Source: an uncultured Clostridium sp. (GTDB taxonomy: Bacteria > Bacillota > Clostridia > TANB77 > CAG-508). From it: a stretch of 64,000 nt of DNA. Position 1 is the stretch's first letter. The number at the start of each line of letters is the position of its first letter. Made by a program: the position numbers and the translations under genes. Shown here piece after piece: positions 57,140-64,000 of the stretch. The DNA is taken from NCBI GenBank assembly GCA_947302485.1, contig CAMYVO010000001.1, positions 190,273 to 254,272 of the forward strand, given 5' to 3'. The notes under the pieces are model-generated. The model was given only the letters and a program-made list of their open reading frames with translations, had not been told where the DNA came from and did not search any database.

Positions 57140-57664
57140 TTAAAATAAATATTTATTTGTAATGGGCCTTAATGCTTTTTCAAGTACAAATATTGTAACC
57201 ACTTGAATAGGCAGCATAATAACTTGAGTAAGTACTCTAGATGAAACAACTACTAAATAGGCTGAACCATAAAGTATATTAAGCCATAAAGATGTTAATA
57301 AAATTCCTACTACGCCTAAAGCTAATATACTACTTATAATTAGTCTTATAATAAATTCTGAATCTTTCATTTCTTTTTCTGATTTTTTATATAAAAATAA
57401 TCCATAAATTAAACCTGTAATAGCTGCACTTATTGTAAATCCCGGAAAATATGATCCAAATGGAAATAAAATAGCACCTATTAAATCACTTAAAGCTGCA
57501 ATAAGAGTGCTGTATTTTGGTCCAAGCCATATAGATGATAACATAATAGGAATAAAATTTAAGCTAATTACTAATAATTGTGTTTTGATTGATACAAATC
57601 TAGATAAAACAATTGAAACAGCAAGTAACATTGCTGATAAAATTATTTTTTTTGTTTTTGACAT
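57140..57664 (-). CDS. folT: folate ECF transporter S component FolT
   Basis: A 174-aa six-helix substrate-binding membrane protein. The N-terminal helix with KTKKIILSAMLLAVSIVLSR, the WLGPKYSTLIAALSDLIGAI block near 47 and FPGFTISAAITGLIYGLFLY near 74 match the FolT family. The THF riboswitch directly upstream and folC downstream agree with folate as substrate. GGGAAGGAG lies before the ATG. Confidence 0.92.
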   Translation of the reverse strand: MSKTKKIILSAMLLAVSIVLSRFVSIKTQLLVISLNFIPIMLSSIWLGPKYSTLIAALSDLIGAILFPFGSYFPGFTISAAITGLIYGLFLYKKSEKEMKDSEFIIRLIISSILALGVVGILLTSLWLNILYGSAYLVVVSSRVLTQVIMLPIQVVTIFVLEKALRPITNKYLF

Positions 57665-57691
57665 ACAAAAAACTCCTTCCCTTTATATGTA

Positions 57692-57828
57692 CATTCCGCA
57701 CACTAAAGAAAAGAAGATTGATCTTCTATGTTTAATAGCGGAATGCGAAAATAATTAAGCGAATTACCTCTTGCCTTACTAACAACTTCCCGTTTAGTAA
57801 GTCTTAACTAATTATTTTCTACTCTATT
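57692..57828 (-). promoter_or_regulatory. tetrahydrofolate (THF) riboswitch
   Basis: On the minus strand the aptamer (57736-57828) reads AATAGAGTAGAAAATAATT, then GTTAAG, a stem ACTTACTAA / TTAGTAAG holding the conserved GGGAAGTTG loop, GGTAATTCGC, and GCATTCCGCTATT closing P1 (AATAG/CTATT). This matches the folT-type THF riboswitch (GAGTAGA..GTTAA..GGGAxGTxG..GCATCCGCT). Downstream lie an AGAAGATCAATCTTCT hairpin with T-run and, at 57692-57699, GCGGAATG, which can pair with CATTCCGC of the aptamer (57738-57745). That offers an alternative fold that breaks the aptamer near the ribosome site. Confidence 0.85.
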
Positions 57829-57898
57829 TTATTTATATTACCTAAATAATACATCAATATTTATATTTCGTCAATAGCTTTATTTTACACATTTTTAA

Positions 57899-58243
57899 TT
57901 AGTTTGTTTCTTTTAAATATGCAATAACAGCATTTTTTATAAGTTCATTTATAGAAATATGTTCTTCTATTGATTTCATTTTCGCTTTTGTATGAAGATC
58001 TACACCAAGCCTTACATTTAGCGAACCTTTGCATTGTTTTTCTGGAATTTTATTACTTGCCTTGCAATTATCTAAATAAAAATCTATTGCATCTTTAAAA
58101 TCTTTTTTTAATTCTTTAACTGTTTCACCTTCAAAAAAGATCAGAGAATTTTTTAAGCCTTCAATTTTTCCACAAAAGCATTCATCTTCATCGCTATATC
58201 TTATTTCTGCCCAATATCCTTTATATTTCATTATATTATCCAT
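57899..58243 (-). CDS. hicB: HicB family antitoxin
   Basis: A 114-aa protein. The N-terminal HicB fold (YKGYWAEIRYSDEDECFCGK; FFEGETVKELKKDFKDAIDF) is a partial RNase H-like domain that masks HicA. The C-terminal ribbon-helix-helix (NVRLGVDLHTKAKMKSIEEH; INELIKNAVIAYL) binds DNA for autoregulation. The ATG at 58243 overlaps the hicA stop as TAATG with GGAGG 8 nt upstream; a start 5 codons earlier would lie within hicA. Confidence 0.9.
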   Translation of the reverse strand: MDNIMKYKGYWAEIRYSDEDECFCGKIEGLKNSLIFFEGETVKELKKDFKDAIDFYLDNCKASNKIPEKQCKGSLNVRLGVDLHTKAKMKSIEEHISINELIKNAVIAYLKETN

Positions 58244-58496
58244 TATATTAGCCTCCATTCTTCTAACTGTTTTAATATACCAATAATTTTATATGGTTTT
58301 ATTATATTACTAGGATGTGGTTTATGAAGTATTATTTTTCTGCAATATAAATCTTTGAATTCAACTCTTGAACCTGAAGTTTTACCTTTATTATTCTCAA
58401 AAAATCCTAGTTTATTAAGTAAACTTTTAGCTTCATTATATGTATAATCTTTGGACTTCGCTTGTAATCTTTGAATCTCTTTTCTATTCTACTCAT
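58243..58496 (-). pseudogene. hicA: HicA family mRNA interferase toxin, frameshifted
   Basis: The ATG at 58496 follows AAAGGAG. The first codons read MSRIEK; one missing A in the run GAAAAG shifts the frame, and the +1 reading continues EIQRLQAKSKDYTYNEAKSL, LLNKLGFFEN, GKTSGSRVEF and the catalytic-His segment KIILHKPHPSNIIKPYK to the TAA at 58243. The restored 84-aa protein is a typical chromosomal HicA of the long type. As read, the toxin is inactive while hicB is intact; a homopolymer sequencing error is the simpler reason. Confidence 0.85.
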
Positions 58497-58517
58497 ATTA
58501 TACTCCTTTCTATAATG

Positions 58518-58543
58518 TTTTGCAACTATTTTTAGTTGCAAAA
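58518..58543 (-). promoter_or_regulatory. palindromic operator candidate upstream of hicAB
   Basis: TTTTGCAACTA-TTTT-TAGTTGCAAAA, a perfect 11-bp inverted repeat 22 nt before the hicA start. A possible promoter (-35 TTGCAA, -10 CATTAT, 18-bp spacer, minus strand) overlaps it. HicB-type RHH proteins bind such palindromes to repress their own operon. Confidence 0.55.
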
Positions 58544-58621
58544 TTGTATGTTGGTTTTATATACAAATCTATTATTTTTATGTTTTATTCTATAAACTTC
58601 TTAACTTTAATTCTTGATTTT

Positions 58622-61132
58622 TTATCTACTACAATAGAAATTTCTCCCATCTGATCTGTACGGTAAATTGTTGTACCGCATGCTTTCCAGCCTCTTTATA
58701 ACTTCATTATTTGGATGTCCAAATTTGTTATATTCTCCAACTCCAATTAATGCTGTTTTAGGATTTACACTTTTTATAAACTCTTGTATTGATGAAGTAT
58801 TTGAACCATGATGTGCAACTTTTAAAATAGTAGAATTTAATATTTGCAAATTATTTTTATATTCTTCTAAAATATGTTTTTCAGCTATTTCTTCTATATC
58901 TCCTGTAAAAAGCATTGAAAAGTTTTTGTAGCTTAGTTTACAAACAATAGAATTGTTGTTTAATATATTCTCATTTATTAATTTATTTTTGTCTGGCCAT
59001 AAAAAATCAAAATTCACTCCATTTTCTATCTGAAGCTTATCTTCCTTGTTTACAACAATTACTTTTATTTTCTTTTCCTTAACAATCTCTTTAAATTTTA
59101 AATAGTTCTCGCTTTCTTTACCTTGCACACTTATAACAATATTTTTAACTTTAATTTTATTCATAATAGAAAGCAAACCTCCTACATGATCAGAATCAAA
59201 ATGAGATATAATAATATAGTCTAAAGTTTTAATTCCTCTTCCCAATAAATATGGTAACAAGATTTCTTCTCCAACATCAAAACTATCACTTTTTTCGCTT
59301 CCACCACCGTCGATTAATATCTTTTTATTATATGGAGTAATTAATAAACATGAATCTCCTTGTCCTACGTCGATAAAATGTATTTTTAAATCTTTAGGTA
59401 TTTTTTGAAATATGGAAAATAATAAAGATATAATAAGTATTAATACTAACAGTTTTACTTTTAATTTTTTAAACTTTAATTCTATTTTGCATAAAAAATT
59501 TAATACCTTTTTTTGCATATATGATAAATGATTTTTTTTATTTAAATTATTTTTTAAATATATTAAGAATAAAAAAATGTAATAGATTATAAAGAAGATA
59601 ACATTAGGAGTTGAAATATAAATTACACTAAGTGGAATTTTAGAACATACTTTTGTTATAGTTATTAAAATATCTAGAATAAATTTTAAAGAAATAGAAA
59701 AAATACCTGAAATAAATTTAGAAAAGAATGATAAAATACAAATTAAAAATCCTCCAATTATTATTACTCCCATTAGATATCCTGCAAAAAGATTTGAAAT
59801 AAAGAATGTTAATGAAATTGTATTAAAATTTAGAATCATTATGGGCATAATAATAATTTGTGCTGAAAGCGTTATACATACCATCTGAAAAATAGAGTTT
59901 TTTATTTTTGATAATAAGGTATTTATAATATTAGTTTTATAAATTATAATTCTATCTTCATTTGTATTTTCTAAGTATATTTTATTTCTATTATTTAATT
60001 TTCTTAAACGGCTTCCTACTTTTTCAGTTAAAATATTGTAAAAAAAGACTATTCCAATTGTCCCTCCATAAGATAGCCAAAACCCTACGTTATACACAGA
60101 AAAAGGATTTATAAATAGAATAATGAGCATTGATAAAGAAATACTATTAATTATATTAAACTTTCTATTTATTAAATACGATATTAATAAAATAACAGCC
60201 ATTAAAACTGCTCTTGTAACAGATGGAGAATACCCTACAATACCTAAAAAAAATATTAAAGAAATAATTGTAATTATATAAACAATCTTTTTATCTAAGT
60301 ATAAATAATTTAATACTAAACCTATACCTAGTATAATATATGACACATGAGCTCCAGATACTGCAAGCATATGGTATAAATTACTAATTTTAAAGTTTTC
60401 ATTAATTTCTTCATCAATTTCATCTGTATCACCAGTTAAAATACCTAGTAATAAATCTCCTTCTTTTTTAGGAAATAAGTCATTTAAATTTTCTTTTATT
60501 ATTACTTTAATATTATTGCATAATTTATATATACAATTTATATTATTATCTTTTATAACTTCTATTCTTTCACAGTTTATATTTCCATATGTATTAATAG
60601 ATTTTAAATAATTTTTATAACTAAAACCATTCTTGTTTCTTGAAATACTTGGACTTAAATATTTTCCGTTTATTTTAATTTGCATACCATATTTCAAATC
60701 TATATTTTTACTTGTCTTTTTTATATTTAATAAGAGATTTGTACCTTTATAATTATCACCTTTACCTAGAATTTTATCAACTCTGATTTTATATGTTATT
60801 CTATATTCTTTTTCTTTTTTTTCGCTTATTACAGTAGCTATAATTTCTAATTCATCATTATTTTTATATAAACTATCAAACTTTTCTTCTCCTAAATATA
60901 CTATGCAAAAAGAAACTAACAATCCTATTAAAAATACTGCTATAAACACTTTTTTTATTATAAGTTTAAAGTATCCTCTGTACTTTTTTAGTATAGAAGT
61001 AGATATAAATATATAATATATAACTAATAATACTATTATTAAAACAAAAAGAAGGGCTATACTTTTAATGTATAACCCCCATATAATTCCTAATAGATAC
61101 CCTATTAAAAAAATTAAAATTAAATTATGCAA
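58622..61132 (-). CDS. comEC: DNA internalization competence protein ComEC/Rec2, 3' frameshift
   Basis: A large membrane channel for DNA uptake. The N-terminal OB-like DUF4131 region, the Competence membrane domain with many helices, and a C-terminal metallo-beta-lactamase domain (HFIDVGQGDSCLLI; ISHFDSDHVGG; VAHHGSNTSS; TALIGVGEYNKFGHP) are all present. The frame ends with RSDGRNFYCSR at 58622, but a shift at ATGCGGTACA (near 58681) restores CGTTIYRTDQMGEISIVVDK and a tail to TAA at 58585, the normal end (about 848 aa). Start is probably TTG at 61132. No comEA or other uptake gene is in the window. Confidence 0.88.
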   Translation of the reverse strand: MHNLILIFLIGYLLGIIWGLYIKSIALLFVLIIVLLVIYYIFISTSILKKYRGYFKLIIKKVFIAVFLIGLLVSFCIVYLGEEKFDSLYKNNDELEIIATVISEKKEKEYRITYKIRVDKILGKGDNYKGTNLLLNIKKTSKNIDLKYGMQIKINGKYLSPSISRNKNGFSYKNYLKSINTYGNINCERIEVIKDNNINCIYKLCNNIKVIIKENLNDLFPKKEGDLLLGILTGDTDEIDEEINENFKISNLYHMLAVSGAHVSYIILGIGLVLNYLYLDKKIVYIITIISLIFFLGIVGYSPSVTRAVLMAVILLISYLINRKFNIINSISLSMLIILFINPFSVYNVGFWLSYGGTIGIVFFYNILTEKVGSRLRKLNNRNKIYLENTNEDRIIIYKTNIINTLLSKIKNSIFQMVCITLSAQIIIMPIMILNFNTISLTFFISNLFAGYLMGVIIIGGFLICILSFFSKFISGIFSISLKFILDILITITKVCSKIPLSVIYISTPNVIFFIIYYIFLFLIYLKNNLNKKNHLSYMQKKVLNFLCKIELKFKKLKVKLLVLILIISLLFSIFQKIPKDLKIHFIDVGQGDSCLLITPYNKKILIDGGGSEKSDSFDVGEEILLPYLLGRGIKTLDYIIISHFDSDHVGGLLSIMNKIKVKNIVISVQGKESENYLKFKEIVKEKKIKVIVVNKEDKLQIENGVNFDFLWPDKNKLINENILNNNSIVCKLSYKNFSMLFTGDIEEIAEKHILEEYKNNLQILNSTILKVAHHGSNTSSIQEFIKSVNPKTALIGVGEYNKFGHPNNEVIKRLESMRYNNLPYRSDGRNFYCSR

Positions 61133-61170
61133 TTTATGTTTTCACCATTTTCCTTATTAATCTTCCCCTA

Positions 61171-62493
61171 TTAATATACTCTAACCCCTGTCATATATCT
61201 TGACTCATAATATCCATATAAAGATGAAACAATTACTCCTACACTTGGAGTAGATGCATGAATAAATGAACCATTTCCAATGTATATACCAACATGACCT
61301 ATATCTGATGATCCAGCTTCAGTAAATATTATTAAATCTCCTAATCTTAATTCAGATTTAGAAACTCTAGTTCCTATATATGCTTGTGATCTTGCAGAGT
61401 GTGGTATAGAGTATCCAAAATGTTTATATACATACTGTGTAAATCCAGAACAATCAAAACTGTTTGGTCCTGCACCTCCATATACATATGGGTATCCCTT
61501 GTATTGCATTGCAAAATTTACAATTTGTTGTCCTAAAGAAGTATTCTCATTTGTGCTTGTAGCTTGAGTTGTTGCTGTTTGGCTTTCATTATTTGCTCTT
61601 GTCTCTTGCATACTTCTTGATGTAGTTTCAACTGATACTTTTGTATCTGATATCAATTCCGCTGAAACATATCCTTCAAAATTATTTGTTTTAACTTTAC
61701 TCCATCCATTTTCAGTACTTAATACCGTAACTTCTGAATTTTTATATAATACTGTTAAAATATCTGCTGTTGTACTAGCACTTTTTCTTAAGTTAGCACC
61801 ATCTACTTTAATATATCCTGTTTTACTTTCAATTGTAGATTCATTTTGAGGTATACTTTCTTCTTTATTCTCCTCCTCTTGTGCTTCTTTAGCAATTTGA
61901 GTGTTTTCTTCTTTTCCTTGTTCTAGATTTACTAGTTTTTCACTTCTAATCCAACCTGAAACTTTATCAAGTGTAATATATGACCAACCATTTACTTCTT
62001 TTATAACACTCAATTTTGTATTGGATGTTATTTTATAAATAACACTAGAATTAATCAATGGAACTATGTACAATGATTGTTCTACATTTACAGTTTTGTA
62101 TTCACTCTCTACACTGTTTTCATCTTCTGAATCTGAATCATTACTTGCTATATTATCTTGACTATTTGTTTGCTCACTCTTAATATTATCTTCAGTTTCA
62201 TCAGTTTTTGTTACATTTGATTCTTCCTGAAACTTAATATAGTCTTTATGAATATATCCTATATTATCTCCAGCTTTTATCTTAACCCAATTACCTTGTG
62301 TTTCTATAACTTCAACTTTGTCATCTTGTGCCAAAAGAGTAATTATATCAGCACTTGTTGAAGCATCTTTTCTTAGTCTTACTGATGATTCTGTTATTGT
62401 ACCATTAGTTGTTGCAAAACTTTTAAGATTTAAAGAAAATATAGTTATAAAAGCAACAGTGGAAACAAAACACACTTTCTTTACAAAGTTCAT
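61171..62493 (-). CDS. secreted NlpC/P60 cell-wall hydrolase with three SH3 domains
   Basis: A 440-aa exported protein: signal peptide (1-30), bacterial SH3 domains at about 31-95, 130-190 and 228-292, separated by Glu/Asn/Ser-rich linkers, and an NlpC/P60 peptidase at about 325-440. The catalytic Cys is in NSFDCSGFTQYVY, the His in SDIGHVGIYIG, the third residue His in SFIHAS. It should cut peptide stems of peptidoglycan (gamma-D-Glu-diamino acid). ATG at 62493 with AAGGAG. Followed by comEC after 38 nt. Confidence 0.93.
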   Translation of the reverse strand: MNFVKKVCFVSTVAFITIFSLNLKSFATTNGTITESSVRLRKDASTSADIITLLAQDDKVEVIETQGNWVKIKAGDNIGYIHKDYIKFQEESNVTKTDETEDNIKSEQTNSQDNIASNDSDSEDENSVESEYKTVNVEQSLYIVPLINSSVIYKITSNTKLSVIKEVNGWSYITLDKVSGWIRSEKLVNLEQGKEENTQIAKEAQEEENKEESIPQNESTIESKTGYIKVDGANLRKSASTTADILTVLYKNSEVTVLSTENGWSKVKTNNFEGYVSAELISDTKVSVETTSRSMQETRANNESQTATTQATSTNENTSLGQQIVNFAMQYKGYPYVYGGAGPNSFDCSGFTQYVYKHFGYSIPHSARSQAYIGTRVSKSELRLGDLIIFTEAGSSDIGHVGIYIGNGSFIHASTPSVGVIVSSLYGYYESRYMTGVRVY

Positions 62494-62552
62494 AATTAAT
62501 TCTCCTTTTATATTTTTAACATAAGTAAGTATACACTTAAATGTAAAAAATG

Positions 62553-63251
62553 TCAAATTTTCTCTATTATTTCAGCGCAACGCTGAGATGCAAATTTTAA
62601 ATAATTATTAAAATCAATTTCATTTTTTCCATTTGGTGAATCAGATATTGATCTTATTATAATGAATGGAATTTTATCTAAAAAGCACACTTGTGCAATA
62701 GCTGCTCCTTCCATCTCTACACACTCTGCTGCAAATTCTTTTCTTATCTGCTCTTTCATCTCTATATCATTACAGAATACATCTCCTGTTGCAATGTTAC
62801 CAGTTACTATTTTATATGTATTCTCTTTTCCTTTGTTCATTAATTCTTCTATTATTCCTTCTATTTTTTTTATTATTATTTCATCACTTTCAAAGAATTT
62901 TCCAGTTTCAGAGACATATCCTTTTTCATTGCCAAACGCTGTTAAATCAAAATCATGCTGTACTATTTTTTTACCAATTACAATATCACCTACATCTAAA
63001 TTATCATTTATTGCACCCGCAGAACCAACATTGATAATATATTCTAAATCATAATTATCAATCATTATTTGCGTAGTTCTCGCTGCATTGACTTTACCTA
63101 TACCACATTTCACCAAAATATATTCTTTATTATTTATATTTCCTTCATAAAAATTTAAGTTATATAGCTTGTTTTCCTTTATATTACTCATTTTATTTTT
63201 TATAGCTTGCATTTCTTCGTCCATTGCAGCTATAATACCAATTTTATTCAT
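62553..63251 (-). CDS. mtnN: 5'-methylthioadenosine/S-adenosylhomocysteine nucleosidase
   Basis: A 232-aa enzyme hydrolysing MTA and SAH (and 5'-deoxyadenosine) to adenine. MNKIGIIAAMDEEMQAIKNK at the start, IINVGSAGAINDNLDVGDIV near 76, IATGDVFCND near 151, CVEMEGAAIAQVC with the ribose-binding Glu near 172 and RSISDSPNG with the catalytic Asp near 199. The next gene starts 60 nt downstream. Confidence 0.95.
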   Translation of the reverse strand: MNKIGIIAAMDEEMQAIKNKMSNIKENKLYNLNFYEGNINNKEYILVKCGIGKVNAARTTQIMIDNYDLEYIINVGSAGAINDNLDVGDIVIGKKIVQHDFDLTAFGNEKGYVSETGKFFESDEIIIKKIEGIIEELMNKGKENTYKIVTGNIATGDVFCNDIEMKEQIRKEFAAECVEMEGAAIAQVCFLDKIPFIIIRSISDSPNGKNEIDFNNYLKFASQRCAEIIEKI

Positions 63252-63299
63252 TATATTTCACCTTCTTTCATGGAATTATTATATCATAGTAAAAAAATA

Positions 63300-63340
63300 A
63301 GTACAATAAAAACCTCACTTTTTGAGGCTTTTATTGTACT
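63300..63340. terminator. terminator after rplL
   Basis: AGTACAATAAAAACCTCA with its complement (one G:T-type mismatch), 17-bp stem and CTTTT loop. On the minus strand it follows rplL by 16 nt and is trailed by T-rich DNA. Confidence 0.85.
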
Positions 63341-63356
63341 TTATTTAAATTTTTTA

Positions 63357-63725
63357 CTAAGCAAGTTCAACAACAGCTCCAGCTTCTGTAAATTTAGCTT
63401 TTAATTCTTCAGCTTCTTCTTTAGAAACTCCTTCTTTAACTGTTTTTGGTGCTCCGTCAACTAATTCTTTAGCTTCTTTCAATCCAAGACCTGTAGCATC
63501 TCTTACTACTTTTATTACTGGTATTTTGTTAGCTCCAGCTTCTTTTAATACAACATCAAAAGATGTTTTTTCTTCAGCTGCTGCTCCAGCTACAGCTGCT
63601 CCAGCTGCAGGTGCTGCAGCTGCTACTGCAGATACTCCAAATTCTTCTTCTATAGCTTTTACTAAATCAGCTAATTCAACTACTGTCATTTTTTTGATTT
63701 CTTCAATCATTTCTTCTTTATTCAT
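63357..63725 (-). CDS. rplL: 50S ribosomal protein L7/L12
   Basis: A 122-aa stalk protein that recruits translation GTPases. N-terminal dimerisation helices ([20 protein letters not shown]), an Ala-rich hinge ([18 protein letters not shown]) and the C-terminal domain ([20 protein letters not shown]). The ATG at 63725 follows AGGAGG by 10 nt. Confidence 0.97.
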   Translation of the reverse strand: MNKEEMIEEIKKMTVVELADLVKAIEEEFGVSAVAAAAPAAGAAVAGAAAEEKTSFDVVLKEAGANKIPVIKVVRDATGLGLKEAKELVDGAPKTVKEGVSKEEAEELKAKFTEAGAVVELA

Positions 63726-63788
63726 AATTTTAAATCCTCCTAATTTTTTTATTATTTTCTGGTTCAAAACCGAACCCTTATTTAATTT

Positions 63789-63913
63789 TAATTTTAATCA
63801 AAAACAAGTAGTACTAGGCATTTTCAATTCAAAAAAGCGGAGACGTACTAGTGTACGTTGAGCATTTTTGAATTGGAAATAACGACGTAATACGAAGTTT
63901 TTCATTAAAATTA
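63789..63913 (+). repeat. ERIC-like palindromic element, copy R3 (rplJ-rplL)
   Basis: About 125 bp. Outer arms TAATTTTAATCAAAAAC / GTTTTTCATTAAAATTA, left shoulder AAGTAGTACTAGGCA, middle arm CAATTCAAAAA / TTTTTGAATTG (perfect), tip CGGAGACGTAC-TAGT-GTACGTTGAGC, right shoulder AACGACGTAATACGAAG. The rplJ stop codon (63911-63913) is the end of the right arm. Shoulders agree with copy R4 45 kb away. Confidence 0.8.
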
Positions 63914-64000
63914 GACTGCTTCTTTTTGAAGCTTAACTTGATCAAGTGCAACTGCAAGTTTTGTAATATTTCCAAGTAATGCACCTGCAAGCATAGAAAG
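63911..64000 (-). CDS. rplJ: 50S ribosomal protein L10 (3' part)
   Basis: The last 29 codons: LSMLAGALLGNITKLAVALD then QVKLQKEAV and TAA, matching the C-terminal helix of L10, which carries the L7/L12 dimers. The gene continues beyond the window. Order rplJ-rplL is normal, but the gap (185 bp) is enlarged by repeat R3. Confidence 0.9.
   Translation of the reverse strand, partial: LSMLAGALLGNITKLAVALDQVKLQKEAV

Overview
The window is a strongly AT-rich bacterial chromosome segment. It reads as an uncultured member of the Clostridia (Bacillota). Evidence: a single uninterrupted S10-spc-alpha ribosomal cluster in Firmicute order, zinc-type S14, an elongated L17, ClpE, a BofC-like protein, a SpoVD-like PBP with PASTA domains, ECF folate transport and a THF riboswitch. 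No CRISPR array, tRNA, rRNA, prophage or transposase gene was seen.

Layout. 1-5.4 kb: a minus-strand operon rpiA-wecA-trpS-(FGE-like)-(obg-like start), then a broken J-domain gene and a ZIP metal transporter. 5.6-22.1 kb: the ribosomal superoperon on the minus strand, from a consensus promoter and about 240-nt leader before rpsJ to rplQ and its terminator. It includes secY, adk, map, infA, rpmJ and rpoA; rpmD (L30) is missing. 22.4-36 kb: purine synthesis (purA, F, N, D, E, C, B, L, M) on both strands, with a 6S RNA just upstream of purEC. purK and purH are not in the window. 36.2-38.2 kb: a DUF2207 gene framed by two inverted copies of a palindromic repeat of about 105 bp. 38.2-54.3 kb: rnhB, an HtrA protease, clpE-pgsA, envelope and secreted proteins, rsmA, a spoVD-like PBP, a lipoprotein, a small-multidrug-export protein and tex. 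54.3-57.9 kb: a folate operon (THF riboswitch-folT-folC-ecfA-ecfT). 57.9-64 kb: hicAB, comEC, an NlpC/P60 hydrolase, mtnN, rplL and the 3' end of rplJ.

Two features stand out. First, a family of imperfect palindromes of about 120 bp (five copies) sits directly after stop codons or between genes of the ribosomal operons. The tips and shoulders are conserved while the arms change in a compensatory way, like the enterobacterial ERIC elements. I do not recognise it as a named family. Second, at least six otherwise conserved genes (J-domain gene, purF, htrA, tex, hicA and the end of comEC) carry single-base-type frameshifts with intact reading on both sides. This is more likely residual indel error in the assembly than real decay, so gene-loss conclusions should wait for reads.

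The genes work together as modules: translation and secretion (ribosomal operon, secY, map, infA); de novo purine synthesis beside a global RNA polymerase regulator (6S); folate salvage and polyglutamylation, which feeds the formyl-THF-dependent PurN step; and envelope growth (wecA, pgsA, PBP, NlpC/P60).
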